Assembly (NCBI GenBank): GCA_938003595.1
Contig: CALKYH010000108.1
Coordinates: 1-6,885 of the forward strand
DNA length: 6,885 bases
Source of the DNA: an uncultured bacterium
GTDB taxonomy: Bacteria > Planctomycetota > Phycisphaerae > Phycisphaerales > UBA1924
Direction: 5' to 3'
Under the pieces are notes generated by a model, which ran no database searches, was not told where the DNA came from, and saw only the letters and a list, made by a program, of their open reading frames with translations. Every line of letters starts with the position of its first letter. Position 1 is the first letter of the stretch. The position numbers were made by a program, and so were the translations under genes. This document shows positions 1-6,600 of the stretch, piece by piece.

Positions 1-697
1 CGAGGTAGGTCGAGTCCGGGTCGCGGGGCGTGCGGGTGATCGCGGCGCGGAGGGGCAGCGCGGCGCCCAGCGGATGCACGGCGATGTCGGTGACATCCGC
101 CACGCCGGTGCGCTTGGGCCACTCGGCGTCGGACCAGGGGGTGATGGCGCGGGCGGCCCCGATCGAGGCCAGATCGGGCCGGACGAACGCCACGACGGCG
201 ATCGCGGCGAGCACGCCGACCAGCCGCAGCGCGCCGTTGATGAACCGGCGCGGGCGGAGGATGGAGGCGTCGGCGGCGGACCACTGCGTCGCGGCGGTCT
301 GCACGACGGACTGCTCGAGGGCGCGCTCCATCTCCGAGCGGGCGGCGGAGGGGCGCTGGCGGTGGAACTCCACGGCGCTGGCGAGCAGGCCCCGGAGCTC
401 GGGGCGGCGGCCCTCGATGCGGAGCGCGATCTCGGTCAGCGTTGGCTTGAACCGCCACGCCGGGCCCAGCACCAGGACCACCAGCGCGGCGAGCGCGCCC
501 ACGCCGATCGCGAGGTTGATGAAACGGATGGACTCCGGCAGGCGGAGGAAGAAGTCCACCGCGCCCATCACCAGCAGCGCGGCGAGCAGCGCCGCGGCGA
601 TGAACATCGCCCGCTGGCCCAGCAGCATGAGCCGCGCCCCCGCGCGGGCCCGCTGCAGGGCCCGGACGACGCTCTGGATGTGGTCTTGGCTGCTCAT
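1..697 (-). CDS. DUF4175-like three-helix membrane protein, N-terminal part only
   Basis: An open frame begins at the ATG (697-695) and runs off the left edge without a stop, giving 232 residues. A basic amphipathic start (RALQRARAGARLMLLGQR) leads into helix 1 at about 30-51 and helix 2 at about 60-79. A soluble segment (about 80-152) contains LTEIALRIEGRRPELRGLLA and then an acidic/basic helix, SEMERALEQSV. A third helix lies at about 153-173. The segment after it, with the stretch AITPWSDAEWPKRT, resembles the start of the beta domain in DUF4175 proteins. This helix pattern and the arginine/glutamate 'RIEGRRPEL' motif fit DUF4175 and related planctomycete proteins, which are usually much longer with a Gln-rich or coiled-coil C-terminus. 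That part is not visible here. The gene lies 44 bases after the vWA gene on the same strand, so it probably belongs to the same operon. The frame is certain; the family name is moderately supported. Confidence 0.75.
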   Translation of the reverse strand, partial: MSSQDHIQSVVRALQRARAGARLMLLGQRAMFIAAALLAALLVMGAVDFFLRLPESIRFINLAIGVGALAALVVLVLGPAWRFKPTLTEIALRIEGRRPELRGLLASAVEFHRQRPSAARSEMERALEQSVVQTAATQWSAADASILRPRRFINGALRLVGVLAAIAVVAFVRPDLASIGAARAITPWSDAEWPKRTGVADVTDIAVHPLGAALPLRAAITRTPRDPDSTYL

Positions 698-708
698 GGT
701 TCGTTTGG

Positions 709-726
709 ACGCCCCGGTCCGGGCGT
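709..726 (-). other. Small GC hairpin between the vWA gene and the DUF4175-like gene
   Basis: ACGCCC (709-714) and GGGCGT (721-726) form a 6-base-pair stem with a 6-base loop within the 44-base gap. It ends 11 bases before the next start codon in the mRNA. No U-tract follows, so it is not an intrinsic terminator. It might tune translation or protect the message, or be chance in GC-rich DNA. No Shine-Dalgarno is visible before the downstream ATG. Confidence 0.25.
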
Positions 727-741
727 GGTGCGAAACAGGGA

Positions 742-3120
742 TCAGATCAGCCGGACGGCCCTGCGGCCGACCCACTCAAGGGTAAGGAGCGTGACGATGA
801 CAATGAGCGCCAGCGGGGTGTCCCAGAGGTCTTCGGTGCGTTCGCGGAGGATGCGGAGCTGGCGGTTCGGGATGCTGTCGGGCAGGGTGTCGAGGGTCGC
901 CTCGGTGAAGGTCAGTCCGCCGGTCTCGGCGCTGAGGCGCGCCAGCAGCGGGAAATCGGTCTCGGGGCGGCGCATCTCGTCGTTCGGCAGCGCCACCTGC
1001 AGCTCGGCGTTCATCGCCAGGCCGGCGAGCGCCGGCTCGACGGCGCGCACGATCCAGGTCCCCGCCTCCGACGGCAGCCAGGTCGCGGCGAATCGGCGCG
1101 CGCTCGGCCCCATGCTCGTCGCGCCGGCGTCCTCGGGGCGCAGCACGATCTCGACCGGCGGCGTGGGATCGGTCTCGCCGGGATCGGGGCGACGCTCCAG
1201 GCGCACCGCGACGGAGGCCAGCCCCGTGTCGATGAGCGCCTGGTCCAGCAGCTCCACGCTCACACGGACCGGCTGCTCCACCACGGCGCTGCGCGGCGAG
1301 ACGCTCAGCGCCGCGCTGCGGCCCGCGCGGGAGAGCGACTCGCGCCCGATGAAGCGGAGCATCTGCACCCAGAAGCGTTCGGGCAGCGCCTCGCCCCGGC
1401 CGTAGCGCCAGCGCCAGATCTCGTCGGTGGCGATGTAGAGCACGCGCCCGGCGCCGAAGCGCATCGAGAGCGCGAGCGGATAGGACAGATCGGGGTCGTT
1501 CGCCGGCGTGGCGGTGGCGAGGATCTCGGTCGCGGGCTTGATCGCCTCCGCGGGGATGCGCTGCGCCCAGCGGAGCAGCGACCAGCCGGCCGAGGGATCG
1601 GACAGATCCGCGGGCCAGGCGTCGTCGGCGGTGGCGCCGAGGCGCAGGATGCCCAGGCGCTCGGCGGTGGGCGTGGGCCGCGCGACGACCGACTCGCCGA
1701 TGGGCCCGATGAGGCCGGCGGAGGAGGAGATCGGCAGCAGGTCGGCCAGCGGCGTGTCGAACCAGCGGTTGGGCGTGGCGCCGGGGCCGCCGATCCAGAT
1801 GAGCCCGGCGCCGCGGGTCGCGATGTGCTCGCGGATCTGTTCGAGCTGGGTCATCGTGAACACGCCGGGCAGGACATCGCCGATGACGATGGCGTCGAAC
1901 TCCGCCCAGCGCTCGGGCGAATCGGGCAGGGCGTCGAGCTCGACATCGCCCTCCTGCAGGTAGCGCCGGTCGGGCGCGAGCAGCAGGTTCGAGGAGACGA
2001 TCGACTTCTCACGGATGAGCAGGTTCTTCAGGTACCGCTGCTCCCAGCGCGGGTAGCCGTCGAGGTACAGCACGCGCATGGGCCGGTCCACGAGCCGGAT
2101 GCGCGACTCCACGCGGTTGTTCGCCTCGATCAGGTCGCCTGCGCCCTGGGACTCGATCTCCACCACCCATGTGCTCTCGCCCGCGGCGTCGGGCGTGTGC
2201 GAGAGCGTGACCTCCGTCGGGTCCGGGCCCAGGGTCACTTGCTTCTCGGCCAGCGTCTTGCCGGTGTCCTTGTCGATCAGCCGCACGGTCGCCGGCGCCG
2301 TGTCCGCCGCCCCTGTCCGCACCAGCTCCACCGTCACCGGCGCGACATCGTTCACGAACGCCACCTCCGGCGTCTCGGTCCGGAGGATCGCCAGGTCGCC
2401 GACCGGCAGCTCGCTGCCCAGCGCGATCGTGTGCACGGGGATGCGCTCGGCCTGCAGCTGGCGCAGCGCGGCGCGGCTGGGCTCGTCCAGCGACCGTCCG
2501 TCGCTCAGCGCCACCACCGCCGACAGCGGGCGCGCCGCCGAGCGTCGCAGCGCCTGCGCCAGCGCGCTCGCCAGCGAGGTGCGCTTGCCCTCGGCCTCGC
2601 CGAGCGCGACCGACTCGATGTTCGTCCCGTCGCGCGAGCGCGACAGCGCCAGGTCGTAGGCGCCGGCGTCGAAGCCCAGCCACACGATCTCGCGCTCGCG
2701 GCCCAGGTCCTGCCACATGGGCCAGCTCGCCTGCACCGCGTCGCGCAGCTGCTGGTCGCGCGAGCGCCGGGCGCCGCCTTCCCGCTGGGGCGGCGCGTCG
2801 GCGATGTTCATCGACGCGGAGCGGTCCACCAGCACCAGCACCCAGTCGCGCTCGATGGTCTCGGTGCGCTCGATGAGCCGGGGCCCGCTGATGAGCACGG
2901 CGACGAGGATCAGCAGCGCCGCGCGGAGCGTCGCCAGCGCGGCGCGTGCGGCCAGCGGCCCTTCCAGCCGGCGGTACGACGCCCCCGCCAGCAGCGCCGC
3001 GACGCCGACGATCGTCACCCACGCCCACGCGGGGAACTGGCGCTCGAAGCCGAACTGCACGCCCTCGGCGCCGAACCGCAGGGTGTCCAGGTCCAGGAGT
3101 TTCGCGAGCAGCTCGTTCAT
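742..3120 (-). CDS. Membrane vWA protein with glutamine-amidotransferase-like domain
   Basis: This is a 792-residue protein starting at the ATG in the ATGA overlap with the BatA-like gene, with a perfect GGAGG upstream; translational coupling is likely. Two membrane helices lie at about 32-48 and 61-79. A vWA domain (about 91-235) follows with intact metal-site residues: Asp99, Ser101 and Ser103 in VDRSASM, Thr181 in GKRTSL and Asp207 in LSDG. A beta-rich segment (about 245-345) precedes an amidotransferase-like fold (about 348-465: VLYLDGYPRWEQRYL, FDAIVIGDVLPG, GLIWIGGPG). That fold shows no Gly-x-Cys-x-Gly nucleophile motif, so catalysis is doubtful. The motif DEIWRWRYG (566-574), followed by FWVQMLRFI, is one I associate with planctomycete members. 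An Ig-like region (about 605-715) and a final helix (about 769-784, ending LEWVGRR) complete it. Charges place the bulk in the periplasm. The architecture parallels the BatA-like neighbour, suggesting old duplication or a paired complex. Function is unknown. Confidence 0.9.
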   Translation of the reverse strand: MNELLAKLLDLDTLRFGAEGVQFGFERQFPAWAWVTIVGVAALLAGASYRRLEGPLAARAALATLRAALLILVAVLISGPRLIERTETIERDWVLVLVDRSASMNIADAPPQREGGARRSRDQQLRDAVQASWPMWQDLGREREIVWLGFDAGAYDLALSRSRDGTNIESVALGEAEGKRTSLASALAQALRRSAARPLSAVVALSDGRSLDEPSRAALRQLQAERIPVHTIALGSELPVGDLAILRTETPEVAFVNDVAPVTVELVRTGAADTAPATVRLIDKDTGKTLAEKQVTLGPDPTEVTLSHTPDAAGESTWVVEIESQGAGDLIEANNRVESRIRLVDRPMRVLYLDGYPRWEQRYLKNLLIREKSIVSSNLLLAPDRRYLQEGDVELDALPDSPERWAEFDAIVIGDVLPGVFTMTQLEQIREHIATRGAGLIWIGGPGATPNRWFDTPLADLLPISSSAGLIGPIGESVVARPTPTAERLGILRLGATADDAWPADLSDPSAGWSLLRWAQRIPAEAIKPATEILATATPANDPDLSYPLALSMRFGAGRVLYIATDEIWRWRYGRGEALPERFWVQMLRFIGRESLSRAGRSAALSVSPRSAVVEQPVRVSVELLDQALIDTGLASVAVRLERRPDPGETDPTPPVEIVLRPEDAGATSMGPSARRFAATWLPSEAGTWIVRAVEPALAGLAMNAELQVALPNDEMRRPETDFPLLARLSAETGGLTFTEATLDTLPDSIPNRQLRILRERTEDLWDTPLALIVIVTLLTLEWVGRRAVRLI

Positions 3121-5435
3121 GCCGCGGCCTCCAGCGCCTCGGCGACCGAGCGCCCCGCCGGCGCCTCGCTCTCGGCCTTCGCGTGCGCGAACAGGCGGGC
3201 GAGCAGCGTTTCGAGGAGCAGCACGCACGCCGCGCCGATGAGCAGGGGCAGGGAGAAGGGCGAGCCCTCCTCATTGGATTCGAGCGCGCGGGCGAGGGAG
3301 GCGTCGTCGATCCACTGCACGCGCGAGGCGTCCACCGTCGCGGCGCCGTCCGCCTGGGGCAGCGCCTGCGCCAGCCACTGCTGCACGGAGGCGCCGGTCT
3401 GAGTCTCGGTGCGGCCCGCGGCGGCGTCGGCGTTCACCGCCACCAGCCCGCGCGTGGCGCCGCGCTCGTCGACGGCCCGGTACAGCCCCGCGTGACGCAC
3501 CGGCTCGGCGGCGCGCCCGGCGCTGTCCACGAGGATCGCGGCCCGGTCGGCGCCGCCGATCTGGCGGCGCGTCTCGCTCAATGGCACCAGCTCCGCCGCA
3601 CGGGGCGGGGCGAGCAGACGACCGCCGGCGACATGCGCCAGCGCCGTCACCGCCTGGCCCGCGCCCTGGCGCACCAGCTCCTGCATGAGCGGCAGCATCA
3701 GCGGCTTGGCGGGCAGGCTCGTCCACGACAGCGTCGGCGCCGAGGCCAGATACACCACCAGCCCGCTGCCGATCGCCTCCGTGTCGCCCTCGCTCGTCGA
3801 GCCGCCGGGGCGGGCGCTGAGCATCCACGGCGAGCCGTTCTGCAGCGCCAGCAGCGTGCGCGTCGCCGGGCCGGATTCCTCGACCGCGAGGATCCGGGAG
3901 ATCTCCACCGTGCGCGACAGGTCCGCCCACTCGCTGCCCAGCAGCGTGAAGAGGTTCGAGGGCTGATCTTCTGACAGCCGCTGCGGCGGCACGACCTCGG
4001 CGGACTCTCGCGCCAGGCGCCAGTCCAGCCCCAGCGCCTCGGTCATCATGTCCGCCCAGAGGTGAATGTTCGCCTCGGGCGGGGGCGTGACGATCACCAG
4101 CCCGCCGCCGAACGCGAAGGCGCGCAGGCGCGCCCACGCGGGCTCGTCCACCAGGTCGGGGCGCGGGATGTAGACGACATCCACCGCGGCCAGCGCCGCT
4201 GCGTCGATGGCCGCGGGCGGCAGGTCGGTCACATCGATCGGCGAGGCGTCGTTGGGGCGCAGCGCGAGGCGCATCCACTCGCCGGGACTCATGCGGTCCA
4301 CGCGCGAGGTCTCGCCGAAGCGCCGGCGATCGACGATCGCGACACGCAGCGACTCGCGCACGCCCACGGGGCGGCGGAAGATGTTGTCCGGGCCGATCGC
4401 GTCGGCGTCGATCTCCGCGATGATCGCGGCGTACTCGCCCAGCGCGCCGGCCGAGGCGGGGTCGATCGTCGCGGTCGCCACGGCGTCGGTCTGGCCGGGC
4501 GACCAGCGCACCGTCGTCGAGCCCGCGGCGATCGGCGTTCCTGTGTTGGCGCCCATCACGCTCAGACGAATCGTCGTGGTCGAGGCCTCGCCCGTCGCGG
4601 GCCCCGTGCGCCGGAGCTGGATGCGCACCTGCTCGCCGGCGAGCGGCGCATCGGCGCCGGTCAGCGACACGGGGCGCAGCGGGTCCACGGCGAGGATCTG
4701 CACATTGCCCGGCGCCATCTCCGCGGGCCGAGAGGCCAGCAGGCGCGGGGCCGCGACGCCGCTGGGCGGCTCCACGCGGGGCAATGGGCGCACCAGGTCG
4801 GCGCTGCCCAGGAGGAAATCGCTCAGCACGACGACGCTGGGGCTGCCGGTCTGCGCCGGCGTGGCGTTGGCCAGGTCGCGCGCCACGATGTCGAGCGCGC
4901 CGGCGAAGTCCGCGGCGCCGTCGGTGGGTTGGAGGTTGTCCAGCAGCGTCCGCACCGCCGCACGATCCGCCGACGGCGGCGACACCAGCGCCATGGCGGG
5001 CGAGCCCAGCGCAATCAGTGCAGCGCGGTCGGCGGGGGTGAGGGTGTCGAGCAGGCGCGCGGCGGATTCCTTGTGGCGCGCCAGGGCCGCCTGGTCCTCC
5101 GGGGCGCCGGGCTCACGGGCGTCGGCGGCGAGGGCGTTGTCTATAAGGATGTAGACGGTGCGCGAGCCGGGCGCGCCCAGCGCCGCGGCGGAGGCGTCGA
5201 GCAGGGGCCTGGCCAGCGCCGCGCCCAGCAGGAGCAGGAACAGGCAGCGCATCGCCAGCAGCAGCCAGCGCTCCAGGCGCAGGCGCCGGCGGGTGCGCCG
5301 GTGGGCCTCGATGATGAAGCGCATCGCGCCCCAGAGCACGGGCTTGCGACGCCGGCGCAGCAGCAGGTGGATGAGGATCGGGATCGCGACGCACGCCGCG
5401 CCCGCGGCCAGCAGGCCTGGGTGGGTGAAGTTCAC
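3117..5435 (-). CDS. BatA-like membrane protein with degenerate vWA domain
   Basis: This is a 772-residue protein starting with GTG; an in-frame TGA two codons upstream fixes this as the earliest start. The N-terminus is the classic BatA-type double-helix region. It has a first membrane helix at about 8-26 ending IPILIHLLL, then a strongly basic loop (RRRRKPVLWGAM, then RRTRRRLRLERW), then a second helix at about 57-76. A vWA-like fold follows (about 91-215), with beta strand TVYILIDN and later VVVLSDF. The canonical DxSxS metal motif reads D99-N-A-L-A, so both serines are lost. An Ig-like beta region (about 245-360) and a Rossmann or amidotransferase-like region (about 362-455, with VAIVDRRRF, VDVVYIPRPDLV and GGGLVIVTPP) come next. 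A last helix at about 728-747 precedes a short cytosolic tail. Charge distribution puts the large middle part in the periplasm. The stop overlaps the next gene by ATGA. Role unproven; it is likely a partner of the MoxR/DUF58 pair. Confidence 0.88.
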   Translation of the reverse strand: MNFTHPGLLAAGAACVAIPILIHLLLRRRRKPVLWGAMRFIIEAHRRTRRRLRLERWLLLAMRCLFLLLLGAALARPLLDASAAALGAPGSRTVYILIDNALAADAREPGAPEDQAALARHKESAARLLDTLTPADRAALIALGSPAMALVSPPSADRAAVRTLLDNLQPTDGAADFAGALDIVARDLANATPAQTGSPSVVVLSDFLLGSADLVRPLPRVEPPSGVAAPRLLASRPAEMAPGNVQILAVDPLRPVSLTGADAPLAGEQVRIQLRRTGPATGEASTTTIRLSVMGANTGTPIAAGSTTVRWSPGQTDAVATATIDPASAGALGEYAAIIAEIDADAIGPDNIFRRPVGVRESLRVAIVDRRRFGETSRVDRMSPGEWMRLALRPNDASPIDVTDLPPAAIDAAALAAVDVVYIPRPDLVDEPAWARLRAFAFGGGLVIVTPPPEANIHLWADMMTEALGLDWRLARESAEVVPPQRLSEDQPSNLFTLLGSEWADLSRTVEISRILAVEESGPATRTLLALQNGSPWMLSARPGGSTSEGDTEAIGSGLVVYLASAPTLSWTSLPAKPLMLPLMQELVRQGAGQAVTALAHVAGGRLLAPPRAAELVPLSETRRQIGGADRAAILVDSAGRAAEPVRHAGLYRAVDERGATRGLVAVNADAAAGRTETQTGASVQQWLAQALPQADGAATVDASRVQWIDDASLARALESNEEGSPFSLPLLIGAACVLLLETLLARLFAHAKAESEAPAGRSVAEALEAAA
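3128..3132 (-). promoter_or_regulatory. Ribosome binding site deciding the start of the second vWA gene
   Basis: In mRNA sense a perfect GGAGG lies 7 bases before the ATG at 3120, inside the last codons of the BatA-like gene. It supports this start over an ATG 36 codons upstream in the same frame. That longer form would add an Arg/Gly/Ala-rich stretch that merely mirrors the BatA coding sequence in another frame. Confidence 0.8.
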
Positions 5436-5543
5436 GCCTCACCCCCCCACCGCCGAGTTGTCCGTGCGCTCTGCGTCAACCTCTTCAAGTCTCCGTTCTG
5501 AGGCGAGGGTTCCTGCGATCCGGGGTTCCGGGGGGGGCGGGGG
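5436..5543 (-). promoter_or_regulatory. DUF58-BatA intergenic leader with complementary C- and G-tracts
   Basis: This is the longest non-coding gap in the window (108 bases). In the mRNA sense, the DUF58 stop is followed at once by CCCCCGCCCCCCCC (5543-5530). Just before the BatA start comes GGGGGGGUGAGG (5448-5437). Bases 5448-5437 can pair with 5531-5542: seven G-C pairs, one U-G wobble, one G-C, one A/C mismatch and two G-C, closing a loop of about 82 bases. This would cover the probable BatA ribosome binding site. The C-tract lies within the expected footprint of a ribosome terminating at the DUF58 stop, so DUF58 translation might open the structure. The pairing is visible in the sequence; a regulatory role is inference, and G/C tracts arise easily in DNA of this composition. 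A 7-base direct repeat, GGGTTCC on the plus strand at 5507 and 5523, is also present. I see no convincing promoter and no small gene here. Confidence 0.3.
5439..5446 (-). promoter_or_regulatory. Probable ribosome binding site for the BatA-like gene
   Basis: In mRNA sense GGGGGUGA precedes the GTG start. It can pair with the UCACCUCC stretch of the 16S rRNA tail, with one G-U wobble in place of the canonical A-U. The G-core ends 6 bases before the start, a normal spacing. Its last three bases are the in-frame TGA (5441-5439) that rules out any more upstream start. Confidence 0.5.
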
Positions 5544-6551
5544 TCAGCCGACTTTCAGTTTCTTGATCTGGGCGTTGCGCCGGGCGATGAACGCCGCGAG
5601 CGGCGGGCCGAGCCAGTCGTGCGTGTTCACCACCTGGAAGTCGAACCCGAAGGACCGCGCGATCCGCTGCACCTCGGTCTGGTGGCTGCGGAACGCCTCG
5701 AGGTAGGACTTGCGGATCGATCGCGGATCAATGCGGATCTTTGGTTCGCCCTCGAGGCCGACGAACGGCAGCTCGTCGCCGAAGTCGAAGGTCGCCTCGC
5801 GCTGATCGACGATCTGGAACAGGATGGCGTCGTGCCGCTTGTGCTTGGCGCGGGCCAGCGCGGTGCGGATGGACTGCGGGTCGGTGTAGAAGTCGCTGAT
5901 GATGACCAGCAGGCAGCGGTTCGTGACCTTCGCCAGGAGCTGGTCCATCGCGCGGGGCAGGTCGGTGGGCTTGTCCACCGGGTGCGTGGCGAGCATGTTG
6001 ACGATCTGACGCCACTGGCCCTGCGCGCCGCTCTGGCGGATGATCGAGAGGACCTGGTCCGCGTACACCAGCATGCCGGCGCGGTCGCCCTGGCGGAGCG
6101 CGATGTACGACATGGCCGCGGCGACCGCGGTCGCGTGGTCGAACTTCGTCCAGTTCTCCCCGCCCTGCACGCTGGTCTTGCGCCCCGTGCCGGAGGCCTC
6201 CGCGAACAGGCGCGAGCCGAAGTTCATGGAGCCCGAGCCGTCCACCATGATCACCAGGTCGAGGTTGGTCTCCTGCTGGTGCTGCTTGACATAGAGCTTG
6301 TCCGAGCGGCCGTAGACCTTCCAGTCCAGCCGGCGGATGTCGTCGCCGAAGGCGTAGGGCCGGTGCTGGGCGAACTCGACGGAGAAGCCCTGGTAGGGCG
6401 AGCGGTGCATGCCGCTGGTGACGCCCTCGACGATGTGCTTGGCGCGCAGCTCGAAGGACCCGAGGCGCGCGAGCGTCTGCGGGTGGAGGTACAGCGTCGC
6501 GTCGACGGCGGGCGATCCGGGGGCGGCGATGTTGGGTGTCGTCTCGGCCAT
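5544..6551 (-). CDS. DUF58 domain protein with intact vWA metal site
   Basis: This is a complete 335-residue protein with no convincing signal peptide or membrane segment, so it is probably cytosolic. The first 16 residues are low-complexity. The conserved part begins near residue 17 with LYLHPQTLARLGSFELRAKH. The DUF58 signature GDDIRRLDWKVYGRSDKLYV lies at about 69-88. The vWA-type domain follows: VDGSGSM gives the metal-binding (MIDAS) residues Asp104, Ser106 and Ser108, with likely Thr196 (KPTDLP) and Asp220 (ISDFY) completing the site. Between the MIDAS loop and the next helix (FDHATAVAAAMSYIAL) lies a polar stretch at about 112-134. The ATG at 6551 is the only reasonable start. No clear Shine-Dalgarno precedes it. 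The gene sits 49 bases after MoxR and is its likely partner. The short basic C-terminus (KKLKVG) is unremarkable. The cellular role of DUF58 proteins in planctomycetes is not known to me. Confidence 0.93.
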   Translation of the reverse strand: MAETTPNIAAPGSPAVDATLYLHPQTLARLGSFELRAKHIVEGVTSGMHRSPYQGFSVEFAQHRPYAFGDDIRRLDWKVYGRSDKLYVKQHQQETNLDLVIMVDGSGSMNFGSRLFAEASGTGRKTSVQGGENWTKFDHATAVAAAMSYIALRQGDRAGMLVYADQVLSIIRQSGAQGQWRQIVNMLATHPVDKPTDLPRAMDQLLAKVTNRCLLVIISDFYTDPQSIRTALARAKHKRHDAILFQIVDQREATFDFGDELPFVGLEGEPKIRIDPRSIRKSYLEAFRSHQTEVQRIARSFGFDFQVVNTHDWLGPPLAAFIARRNAQIKKLKVG

Positions 6552-6600
6552 AGTGGGGCTCGCCGCGGGAATCCGATGGTGAACTGACGGGCGGGGGCGA

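Noticed and set aside
709..726. Hairpin as an intrinsic terminator after the second vWA gene
   Set aside because: The stem is short and no U-run follows. The next gene begins 11 bases later, in the same direction.
3121..3228. Longer N-terminus for the second vWA protein, starting 36 codons upstream
   Set aside because: The added stretch is Arg/Gly/Ala-rich, lies wholly inside the BatA-like coding sequence, and is not needed. The ATG at 3120 has a perfect GGAGG and an ATGA overlap.
1825..3402. Long plus-strand open frame (525 codons), and others of over 300 codons at 74-1405, 4062-5501 and 2946-3974
   Set aside because: They are antisense to well-supported genes. Their translations are dominated by Arg, Ala, Gly, His and Gln, with no recognisable domains, as expected for shadow frames in GC-rich DNA.
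5451..5479. Possible minus-strand promoter (TTGACG at 5479-5474) ahead of the BatA-like gene
   Set aside because: At 17 bases' spacing the -10 position reads TCGGCG, which is nothing like a -10 box.
6552..6600. Regulatory element in the MoxR-DUF58 gap
   Set aside because: The 49 bases show no clear Shine-Dalgarno, promoter or strong hairpin; I see nothing that can be supported.
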